Shown one piece after another: positions 51,706-58,620 of a DNA stretch of 64,000 nucleotides. Source of the stretch: Nitrospirota bacterium (GTDB lineage Bacteria > Nitrospirota > Thermodesulfovibrionia > Thermodesulfovibrionales > UBA6898). The notes under the pieces were generated by a model. The model saw nothing but the letters and a program-made list of their open reading frames with translations. It had not been told where the DNA came from and searched no databases. Within the stretch, counting starts at the first letter, position 1, and every line of letters begins with the position of its first letter. Location: contig JACRMT010000004.1 of assembly GCA_016214855.1 (NCBI GenBank), positions 1-64,000 of the forward strand, in the 5' to 3' direction. The translations under genes were made by a program, and so were the position numbers.

Positions 51706-52638
51706 ATGAGGATCGTATTCTTCGGCACCCCGGATTTTGCCGTGCCTTCCCTCAAAAAACTGGCGGCATCAGGTGAAGAAGTTATTGCAGTTGTTACGCA
51801 GCCGGACAGGGTAAAGGGAAGGGGGCATAAGCTTTCAGCTCCGCCAGTGAAAGAATACGCTGTCTCTCAGGGCATTCCAGTGTTTCAGCCCGCAGGCATA
51901 CGTTCAGAGGAATTCTTTAAGACCGTTGCAGAGATGAGGCCCGATATGATCGTTGTGGTCGCGTATGGCAGGATCTTGCCGCCGGACATGCTGGCCTTGC
52001 CGCCCAAGGGCTGTATCAATCTGCATGCCTCGCTCCTTCCCAAATACCGGGGAGCCGCACCCATTCAGTGGGCGATTGTGCGCGGAGAGAAAAAAACAGG
52101 TGTTACAACCATGCTTATGGATGAAGGACTTGACACCGGCGATATGCTGCTTAGAGAAGAGACAGAGATACTGTCTGAGGACAATGCAGAGACCCTGGGA
52201 AACAGGCTTTCTGAAATGGGCGCTGATCTCCTGATAACGACCATCAGCGGCATTGCCGGGGGAACAGTCAGACCGGTTCCCCAGACAGGCGAATCAACCT
52301 ATGCTCCGATCATAAGAAAAGAGAACGGCAAGATAGACTGGAACGCATCTGCGCAGGAGATATTCAACCTGACAAGAGGCATGTACCCCTGGCCGGGCGG
52401 CCAGTGCGTATTTGAGGGGGAGAAGATCACGATCGTCAGGTCGGTGGTCGCTGATACTGAGGCCGGAGTAACGGCCGGCAGTATTGTGAAGATCCAAGGG
52501 GACGAACTCCATGTTGGTGCCGGGATCGGCATTCTTGCCCTGCTGGAACTGAAACCTGAAGGAAAGAAGACAATGACAGGGGCTGCCTTTGCCCGCGGCC
52601 GTCATATCAGGGAAGGGATGAAATTTGAAGATCAGTAA
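51706..52638 (+). CDS. fmt: Methionyl-tRNA formyltransferase
   Basis: 310 residues. Formylates initiator Met-tRNA with 10-formyl-THF. 'MRIVFFGTPDFAVPSLKKLA', 'PDMIVVVAYGRILPPDMLAL', and the catalytic 'GCINLHASLLPKYRGAAPIQ' (Asn, His) with 'MDEGLDTGDML' (Asp). C-terminal domain 'RGMYPWPGGQCVFEGEKI'. It overlaps the DUF116 gene by 14 nt. Confidence 0.97.
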   Translation: MRIVFFGTPDFAVPSLKKLAASGEEVIAVVTQPDRVKGRGHKLSAPPVKEYAVSQGIPVFQPAGIRSEEFFKTVAEMRPDMIVVVAYGRILPPDMLALPPKGCINLHASLLPKYRGAAPIQWAIVRGEKKTGVTTMLMDEGLDTGDMLLREETEILSEDNAETLGNRLSEMGADLLITTISGIAGGTVRPVPQTGESTYAPIIRKENGKIDWNASAQEIFNLTRGMYPWPGGQCVFEGEKITIVRSVVADTEAGVTAGSIVKIQGDELHVGAGIGILALLELKPEGKKTMTGAAFARGRHIREGMKFEDQ

Positions 52639-53152
52639 ATTATCACGGGGGATTGTCCTTAAGATATTTTATCCCGTACTCATGCTTATTGCTGCGTTCA
52701 TGAAGGGCAGGAAAGAGGCCTTCCAGTACGCGATCATTCGCATGAATAATAGGCTGGTAAGGGCCGAGAAGACCCGGACAAAGAAGATACTTATCCTGTT
52801 GCCCCACTGTCTGCAGATCAGCGACTGCGAGATCCGGCTTACCCATAATATCTATAACTGCAAACGGTGCGGCAGGTGCGGGATCAAGGGCCTGATAGAG
52901 ATCACTGATGCCTTCAAGCTCAACCTTTCTGTTGCGACCGGCGGCACTCTTGCGAGGAAGATTGTTCAGGAGGTCAGGCCTGAGGCGATCATAGCGGTTG
53001 CCTGCGAGCGCGACCTTTCGAGCGGGCTTGTGGATACATACCCGCTTCCTGTGCTGGGCATCCCCAATGAACGGCCTTTTGGCCCCTGTTTCAATACAAG
53101 GGTTGACCTCGACAGGGTGAAAGAGGCGATAACCTTCTTCGGCAGGGATTAG
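52625..53152 (+). CDS. DUF116 family protein
   Basis: 175 residues, TTG start at 52625 overlapping fmt. N-terminal membrane segment ('GIVLKIFYPVLMLIAAFMKG'), then the DUF116 core 'ILILLPHCLQISDCEIRLTH', 'YNCKRCGRCGIKGLIEITDA' (CxxCxxC), 'ATGGTLARKIVQEVRPEAII', 'VACERDLSSGLVDTYPLPVL', 'PCFNTRVDL'. The Cys residues probably bind Fe-S or zinc. DUF116 genes often follow def-fmt. Function unknown. The accessory island begins after it. Confidence 0.9.
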   Translation: MKISKLSRGIVLKIFYPVLMLIAAFMKGRKEAFQYAIIRMNNRLVRAEKTRTKKILILLPHCLQISDCEIRLTHNIYNCKRCGRCGIKGLIEITDAFKLNLSVATGGTLARKIVQEVRPEAIIAVACERDLSSGLVDTYPLPVLGIPNERPFGPCFNTRVDLDRVKEAITFFGRD

Positions 53153-53185
53153 GCTGTTTCAGAAGTAGGAGTGATATAATTGCTT

Positions 53186-53737
53186 ATGGACTTCAAACTC
53201 GTTCTTGAGCGTCTTTTGTCCGGTTTTCAGGACAAGGATATCCGCTATGCACTGCTGGGAGGAATGGCACTCGGTGCCTGGGGGGCGCCACGGGGCACAG
53301 TCGATATAGATTTCCTCGTTCATCTTGATGATATGCCAAAGGTTGCCGCTCTCATGCAGGGTCTCGGTTACGAGTGCAGATACCAGACGGAGAACGTCTC
53401 ACAATACGTGTCGCCGCTTCAGGTTTTCGGAGAGGTTGATTTCCTCCATGCTTTCAGGACGCCGTCTCTCAGCATGATTCAGAGGGCAGAAGACAGGAAG
53501 ATATTCGACGGAACAGTATCGGTAAAGGTGCTGAAAATCGAAGATCTGATAGGCTTTAAGGTACAGGCTATGGCAAACAATGAAAGTAGAAAGGCTTTGG
53601 ATATGACTGATATAGAATCATTGCTTTCCCTCCATGCCTCTACTGTTGACTGGACTCTGATCGAGGAATACTTTGGGCTGTTCGGTCTCAATGACCTTTG
53701 CACGGAATTGAGGAGAAAATATGCCGGGCATCAGTGA
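53186..53737 (+). CDS. Nucleotidyltransferase of the AbiEii/MNT-like kind
   Basis: 183 residues from ATG 53186; TTG 53180 is also possible and has AGGAG 8 nt upstream. Pol-beta-type nucleotidyltransferase signature: 'IRYALLGGMALGAWGAPRGT' followed by VDIDFLV (GG...G-x-T-x-DIDF), with 'GEVDFLHAFRT' as third Asp and 'VLKIEDLIGFKVQAMANN'. Such small proteins act as toxins or antitoxins in MNT/HEPN or AbiE-type pairs. It overlaps a small partner gene by 17 nt. TATAAT (53176-53181) ends 4 nt before the ATG. Confidence 0.82.
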   Translation: MDFKLVLERLLSGFQDKDIRYALLGGMALGAWGAPRGTVDIDFLVHLDDMPKVAALMQGLGYECRYQTENVSQYVSPLQVFGEVDFLHAFRTPSLSMIQRAEDRKIFDGTVSVKVLKIEDLIGFKVQAMANNESRKALDMTDIESLLSLHASTVDWTLIEEYFGLFGLNDLCTELRRKYAGHQ

Positions 53738-53948
53738 GCAGGAGCGGCAAGAGATGCAGCGATTGGTTGAATCATCATCCATGAGAAAGGATATGGAATA
53801 CCTTTCTTCACATCGTCATAATCCGGTGCTCGTGAACGGAGCTTTTGATATGGATAGACTGATAGAATTCCTTTTGCAGTTCAACGAGTTCATCAACCAT
53901 CAGCCGAAGCCTTTTCGGCCTATGATCGAGAAGAATATGAAACTGTGA
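53721..53948 (+). CDS. Small partner protein of the nucleotidyltransferase
   Basis: 75 residues, ATG overlapping the previous gene by 17 nt. Begins 'MPGISEQERQEMQRLVESSS'; central 'NPVLVNGAFDMDRLIEFLLQ' and C-terminal 'NHQPKPFRPMIEKNMKL'. It appears helical and has no known motif. The tight overlap and small size suggest a two-gene module with the nucleotidyltransferase, possibly toxin-antitoxin, but this is inference. Confidence 0.65.
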   Translation: MPGISEQERQEMQRLVESSSMRKDMEYLSSHRHNPVLVNGAFDMDRLIEFLLQFNEFINHQPKPFRPMIEKNMKL

Positions 53949-53995
53949 GAGGGAACCCAATGAACAGCCCTTTGCCTACTGTTTCAACGACCTCG

Positions 53996-54055
53996 TTGAC
54001 ATAAGAAGTCTTTTGTCAATAAAACTTTACATTATTCCCCATTTAATGATATTTT
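53996..54055 (+). promoter_or_regulatory. Promoter region of the XRE/ImmA gene
   Basis: An AT-rich stretch with TTGACA (53996-54001) and, further on, TTTACA (54026-54031) placed 18 nt before TATTTT (54050-54055). The TTTAC...GTAAA pairing nearby may be an operator for the XRE protein. The gene itself has GGGGGAAG before its ATG. Confidence 0.4.
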
Positions 54056-54090
54056 ATAAAAAATAAAGTAAACTTCTGTCAGGGGGAAGA

Positions 54091-55194
54091 ATGAGCTGGA
54101 ATGGAGCAAAAATAAGGGAGCGGGCCGGGGAGATGAGCAAAACGCTCACTGAGCTATCACATGCCATTGGTGTTTCAAGGCAAACAGTTGATGCCTGGAT
54201 TAAGGGCCAAATCCCGCGCGGTCAGCATTTGATCAGATTGTGCAAGGAACTGGGGGCAACCCCTGGCTATTTCTTCACCGCAGAGAGAGAAACCCTTATC
54301 TCAGTGCCCCAGCATAGAACGATCAGGAAAAGACCTGTGACTGATGAGATGAGAGACGCAACACTTGAGATGGCCGGACAGTATCTCAACCTCTTCAGAT
54401 CTGCTCCTGCGTCAAGCATTGTGAGAGTTATTAGGGCAAGCCGAAGAGACAGTGAAAATGCAAAGAAGATAGGGGCACAGTTAAGAACGTTATCCGGTAT
54501 CGCTAACGATTGGCCCATGGATTTCGATCATGCATTAGCAATGCTGAACGAATTAGATGTTTATGTTGTTTTCAGGCCCTTCCCCGAAGATATCCAAAAG
54601 AAAATCTATGCTTTTTACTCTAAGATTTGTGACCAGAGGGTTATCTTTGTAAATACTGATACGAACATCATCGATTTGATATTCCAGTTGCTCCATGAAA
54701 CGGTCCACGCTGTCCGTGATGAAGAGCCGGAGATGTTCAATGAGCAGGAGGAAGAGGATTTCTGTGATGTGGTAGCGACTTATATACAGTTTCCAGAAGG
54801 ATATGTAGAGACTGTGGCACAGGCTATCAAAGGCTGTCCTCATGGAGTAGCTGTAAATAAACTCAAGGACTTTGCCAAAAAATATAAGCATTCTATTTTC
54901 GGCATTAGTAAGCGACTTGAGCAGTCAGGCGTATCACTAAACATCAAACTTGCCGGTGCAGATGTTAACCTCAAAAAAACAGTTCATTCTGTTAATGAAG
55001 TCCTTTTTACCGACGGTGACGCACGAAGCTATATTGAGAAACTTCACATCCTGTCACCTAAATTCACAAGTCTGGTTGCAGCTCAAGCGCCCGAGGCTTC
55101 ATTACGGAAATTAGGTGAGTGGCTCGGCCTTGACAGTAGTATCGATGCTCAGTCAGTCTTGAGCGAATTACGCCGCATTGGTGAAGGCAAGTAA
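54091..55194 (+). CDS. XRE-family HTH fused to ImmA/IrrE zinc protease
   Basis: 367 residues. N-terminal helix-turn-helix (~5-60): 'TLTELSHAIGVSRQTVDAWI'. The middle and C-terminal part is an ImmA/IrrE (COG2856) gluzincin: HExxH as His202-Glu-Thr-Val-His206 in 'LIFQLLHETVHAVRDEEPEM', with downstream acidic 'EEEDFCDVVATYIQFPEGYV' for the third ligand. Such proteins sense DNA damage or phage and cleave a repressor, and often serve as the regulator/antitoxin of a neighbouring toxin. The next gene, 11 nt downstream, encodes a PIN-like protein, making a plausible toxin-antitoxin or stress-defence pair. Confidence 0.88.
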   Translation: MSWNGAKIRERAGEMSKTLTELSHAIGVSRQTVDAWIKGQIPRGQHLIRLCKELGATPGYFFTAERETLISVPQHRTIRKRPVTDEMRDATLEMAGQYLNLFRSAPASSIVRVIRASRRDSENAKKIGAQLRTLSGIANDWPMDFDHALAMLNELDVYVVFRPFPEDIQKKIYAFYSKICDQRVIFVNTDTNIIDLIFQLLHETVHAVRDEEPEMFNEQEEEDFCDVVATYIQFPEGYVETVAQAIKGCPHGVAVNKLKDFAKKYKHSIFGISKRLEQSGVSLNIKLAGADVNLKKTVHSVNEVLFTDGDARSYIEKLHILSPKFTSLVAAQAPEASLRKLGEWLGLDSSIDAQSVLSELRRIGEGK

Positions 55195-55205
55195 GGATCT
55201 GGCTG

Positions 55206-55787
55206 GTGATCATACTATGTGATACTTCCAGTATCCTGATGCTGCTGCGTATAGTCCCCCAAATGTTCGAAGATGAACGGTTCGAGTGCATAACGATTCG
55301 GGAAGTCTACGACGAACTGACGCAAACGACCAAATTCAAAACCAAATATCCCTGGGCTGGTTCGATGAGGAATAAGTTGAAATCTCTTCCGACAGGGAAA
55401 ACAGGGATATCTGAGGTAAAGGACTATCATGAGGCAATTAAGGCCCTCAGCGAGAATGGGACTATAGATCAGAAAACAGACAGGTTATTCGATCTAAGCA
55501 GGGTGGATATGAGGGTAATGGCCTGTGCCTTGGCATTAGGCCACCGTGTCACTTCCGGGGACGGAGGGTTGGTGAGATTTCTGGAACAGGAATTCCCTGA
55601 TGAATTCAAGGGGAATATCACCCCATTAGGGCTTATCAATAACTGGCTTGAAAAAAAGCTCATCACGTGGGACGACGAAAAGCAGAAACAGATGGCTGAA
55701 TGGAATGACAACGAGGAACACGCTCAACCGAAGAGCGAAATAAGCAGGTTCAACAAATTGACTGGACGGCGCTATCCGGGGCCATGA
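55206..55787 (+). CDS. PIN-like domain protein
   Basis: 193 residues, GTG start with AAGGA upstream, 11 nt after the XRE/ImmA gene. PIN layout: N-terminal 'MIILCDTSSILMLLRIV' (Asp6), central 'FECITIREVYDEL' (Glu), and 'VDMRVMACALALGHRVTSGD' then GGL (Asp residues). These match the acidic quartet of PIN RNases. The C-terminal ~40 residues are acidic/basic and disordered. It is probably an RNA- or tRNA-cleaving toxin held in check by, or cleaved by, the upstream protease-regulator. No standard VapB-type antitoxin is adjacent. Confidence 0.72.
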   Translation: MIILCDTSSILMLLRIVPQMFEDERFECITIREVYDELTQTTKFKTKYPWAGSMRNKLKSLPTGKTGISEVKDYHEAIKALSENGTIDQKTDRLFDLSRVDMRVMACALALGHRVTSGDGGLVRFLEQEFPDEFKGNITPLGLINNWLEKKLITWDDEKQKQMAEWNDNEEHAQPKSEISRFNKLTGRRYPGP

Positions 55788-55898
55788 GTAAGCAGTTTTA
55801 CAAGCCAAATGCCCATTCCTAAAAGCATTGACATTCCTGAGAATATGCACTTAGGCTATATCCCATAGAACCTACATACTGCGACAAATAAACGGGGG

Positions 55899-56996
55899 AT
55901 GATTCATGGCCAAAAAGGTGCAAAAAAAACAGTAGCGGAGGGCGGCAAGACTGGGGCCTATGATCACAAAGCCGAAGAAGGTCTTTTAAGGCCGGACATC
56001 GGGCTTCAGGCGCAGTTCAAGAAGCAGAAGCCGCCGAAGACTTACAAATACGACTCAAGCCTTGATCCTGCAATGGCTTGGGATGAGGGGAATCCGGCAA
56101 GGGAGCGCGCGGAAGCCCTGATTAAGCAGATTCAGGAAGCCAAGACTGTTGAAGAAGCAAAGGCCGCCGCTGATATGCTGGCGAGGATGTCGAAGCCCTT
56201 CCTGAACTGGTCAGGCAAGGCGGAGCGGACTGAGTTCAATGTGCCTACCCTTCCTCTTTTCACACATGAGCGACTTTCCACTCAGGCAATCCTCGCAACC
56301 CTCAAGTCCAAAAAGAGAGACAAACAAGAGGCCTTCGATTTTTACGGCGATGCGGACATTGATATTGCAGACCGCGCCCTCCAAGCCTATGAGCACAAAG
56401 CCCCGTGGGTGAACAGGATGATTCTTGGGGACTCGCTTGTGGTGATGAACAGCCTGCAACAATACGAGAGCCTCGGCGGACAGGTGCAGATGATTTATTT
56501 TGACCCGCCTTATGGCGTAAAGTTCGGCTCCAACTTCCAGCCCTTCGTTCGTAAGCGCGACGTGAAACACGGGGATGATGAGAGCATGACACGTGAGCCG
56601 GAGGTTGTTCAGGCTTACCGGGATACATGGGAGCTTGGTCTGCACTCACACCTTACTTATCTTCGGGACAGGTTCAAGTTGGCGCATGACTTACTGCATC
56701 CTTCTGGGTCAATTTTTGTGCAGATAAGTGATGAGAACATTCATCACGTTAGGGAAGTCTTGGATGAAATATTCGGGCCTGAAAACTCTATGTGCATTAT
56801 TTCTTTTGCAAAAACAACTAACTTGGGCGGCCAATTTTTGGATGAGAGTTCGGACTACCTGCTTTGGTATGCCAAGGATAGGAATAGCGTAAAATTCCAT
56901 AATATTTACCAAATGAAAAAAAATAGGCGAAGAAGGTGCCAGACAATATCGTTACCTCATGAAGCCAGACGGAACTTGGAGAGAACTAAGCTCTGA
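55899..56996 (+). CDS. mod: Type III DNA methyltransferase Mod, 5' part (frame-interrupted)
   Basis: 365 residues ending early. Holds an N-terminal extension and the beta-class amino-methyltransferase motif IV 'QMIYFDPPYGVKFGSN' (DPPY at ~202), 'LAHDLLHPSGSIFVQISDEN', then 'SSDYLLWYAKDRN'. At A8 (56926-56933) the frame leaves the family, and stops at 56996. Removing one A continues into the next ORF as 'KKIGEEGARQYRYLMKPDGT'. The nominal ATG 55899 sits right against the GGGGG and is poorly placed; ATG 55906 fits better but is out of frame because of the other A8. Phase-variable, slippery or damaged. Confidence 0.8.
   Translation: MIHGQKGAKKTVAEGGKTGAYDHKAEEGLLRPDIGLQAQFKKQKPPKTYKYDSSLDPAMAWDEGNPARERAEALIKQIQEAKTVEEAKAAADMLARMSKPFLNWSGKAERTEFNVPTLPLFTHERLSTQAILATLKSKKRDKQEAFDFYGDADIDIADRALQAYEHKAPWVNRMILGDSLVVMNSLQQYESLGGQVQMIYFDPPYGVKFGSNFQPFVRKRDVKHGDDESMTREPEVVQAYRDTWELGLHSHLTYLRDRFKLAHDLLHPSGSIFVQISDENIHHVREVLDEIFGPENSMCIISFAKTTNLGGQFLDESSDYLLWYAKDRNSVKFHNIYQMKKNRRRRCQTISLPHEARRNLERTKL
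55922..55929 (+). repeat. A8 homopolymer near the mod start
   Basis: Eight A directly after the ATG at 55906, which has GGGGG at ideal distance. From that ATG the frame stops after nine codons. With nine A it would join the mod frame, giving MAKKVQKK then TVAEGGKTG. Confidence 0.7.
56926..56933 (+). repeat. A8 homopolymer splitting mod
   Basis: Eight A following ATG within mod. Seven A would keep a single ~900-residue reading frame across both halves. Confidence 0.85.
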
Positions 56997-58620
56997 AGAC
57001 CTATCGAACCCAGACAAATTTAAAACGGAGGGGAAGATTTTTAGCCACGATAACCTTACATCACAAACTGGCAATGACTCTACGATATTTCAATTTAAAG
57101 TTGGGGAGACAATTGTTCAGGCCCCTAAGAAAGGTGGATGGAAAACAAACAAGGCAGGAATGGAGAACCTATTACGGGCTGGCCGTCTAATTGTTATAGG
57201 TAACACTCCTCGCTATGTACGGCATTTTGATGACTTTCCCATATTTCCACTGAGCAATCGTTGGTTAGATACTTTAATATCAGGATTCGGTGAGGACAAG
57301 ATTTACGCTGTACAGACACTTTCTAAAGTAGTAGCGCGTTGCATACTTATGACCACCGACCCCGGCGACCTCGTTCTTGACCCGACATGCGGCAGCGGAA
57401 CAACGGCATACGTTGCGGAACAATGGGGCCGTCGTTGGATAACCATAGACACAAGCCGCGTCCCGCTTGCGCTTGCGAGGCAAAGACTGCTAACCGCCAC
57501 ATTCCCATATTATGAGTTGAAAGATCCAACAAAAGGCCCCTCCTCCGGTTTTGTCTATAAACGGAAAAAGAACAAGAAGGGTGAAAAGGTCGGCGGCATT
57601 GTGCCACATATTACTCTTAAGAGCATTGCCAACAATGAACCTCCGAAGGAAGAAGTTCTTGTTGACCGTCCGGAAGAGGTAAACGGCATTATCCGCGTGA
57701 CAGGCCCGTTCGTGGTGGAGGCTACCATCCCGCAACCTATGGACACGGCTATTGCAGATGAAGAAACAAAGATAAATCCAGGCGAGGCTATCGAGGCGGC
57801 GGACTACATAACCCGAATGCTGGAAATACTTCGCAAGGTTGCCACTATCAGGGTATCCGGCAACAAGACTGTTACATTCCAAAAAGTCCGCCGTCCTGCA
57901 AAGGCCATGGACCTTCACGCAGAGGCTATGGTTGCAAACGGTGTAGAAAAGCCGGTTGCCTTCTATTTCGGGCCGGAAAACGGCGCAGTTACGGAGACTA
58001 TGGTCCACAGGGCGTGGAAGGAAGCGAACATGAAGGGCTTTGATCATCTTTATGTCATCGGCTTTGCTATCCAGGCAAACGCGGGCACGCTGATACAGAA
58101 GGCGGGCAAAATGGGTATGCCTGCTACATACGTCCAGGCAACAATGGATCTGCAAATGTCCGACCTTTTGAAAAACCAGAGGACAAGTCAGGTCTTCAGC
58201 GTAACGGGTATGCCGGAAGTAAAGCTGATAAAGCTCAAGAAGAAGTCCGACACAGGGGAAGCCCTCTACAAGGTGGAACTGCTTGGCCTGGACGTTTTCG
58301 ATCCCATACCTGAAGAAGGCAAGGATAATTTAGTACATCTGGATGGCAACAACGTACCCTGCTGGTTCATAGACACGGACTACAACGAGCTTGCCTTCTG
58401 TGTCTCTCAGGCGTTCTTCCCGAGGACTTCCGCGTGGGACAAACTGAAGAAGGACCTCAAAGGGACTTACGAAGATTCAGTCTGGGAGCATCTTGCCGGG
58501 ACTGAAAGCGAACCCTTCATGGTAGGTGAACATGAAAGGATTGCCGTAAAGGTGATTGACGATCGGGGAAACGAACTTCTTGTTGTGAAGGAACTTAAAG
58601 AGGCCGAGTCTGAAAAATGA
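56959..58620 (+). CDS. mod: Type III DNA methyltransferase Mod, 3' part
   Basis: 553 residues; the ATG is internal to the original gene and has no ribosome binding site. Contains 'GIFSHDNL'-type linker (here 'GKIFSHDNLTSQTGND'), 'FPLSNRWLDTLISGFGEDKI', and SAM-binding motif I 'VLDPTCGSGTTAYVAEQWGR' (~139-158). The C-terminal ~350 residues are the long extension seen in large Mod proteins with a Res partner. The order motif IV then motif I is the beta class typical of type III. By itself this half lacks DPPY and cannot methylate. It overlaps res (ATGA). Confidence 0.82.
   Translation: MKPDGTWRELSSEDLSNPDKFKTEGKIFSHDNLTSQTGNDSTIFQFKVGETIVQAPKKGGWKTNKAGMENLLRAGRLIVIGNTPRYVRHFDDFPIFPLSNRWLDTLISGFGEDKIYAVQTLSKVVARCILMTTDPGDLVLDPTCGSGTTAYVAEQWGRRWITIDTSRVPLALARQRLLTATFPYYELKDPTKGPSSGFVYKRKKNKKGEKVGGIVPHITLKSIANNEPPKEEVLVDRPEEVNGIIRVTGPFVVEATIPQPMDTAIADEETKINPGEAIEAADYITRMLEILRKVATIRVSGNKTVTFQKVRRPAKAMDLHAEAMVANGVEKPVAFYFGPENGAVTETMVHRAWKEANMKGFDHLYVIGFAIQANAGTLIQKAGKMGMPATYVQATMDLQMSDLLKNQRTSQVFSVTGMPEVKLIKLKKKSDTGEALYKVELLGLDVFDPIPEEGKDNLVHLDGNNVPCWFIDTDYNELAFCVSQAFFPRTSAWDKLKKDLKGTYEDSVWEHLAGTESEPFMVGEHERIAVKVIDDRGNELLVVKELKEAESEK

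Noticed and set aside
53949-54090. Attachment site or CRISPR leader at the island's left edge
   Set aside because: AT-rich, but no direct repeat shared with the right edge near 61.9 kb and no repeat-spacer structure; it is read as a promoter region.
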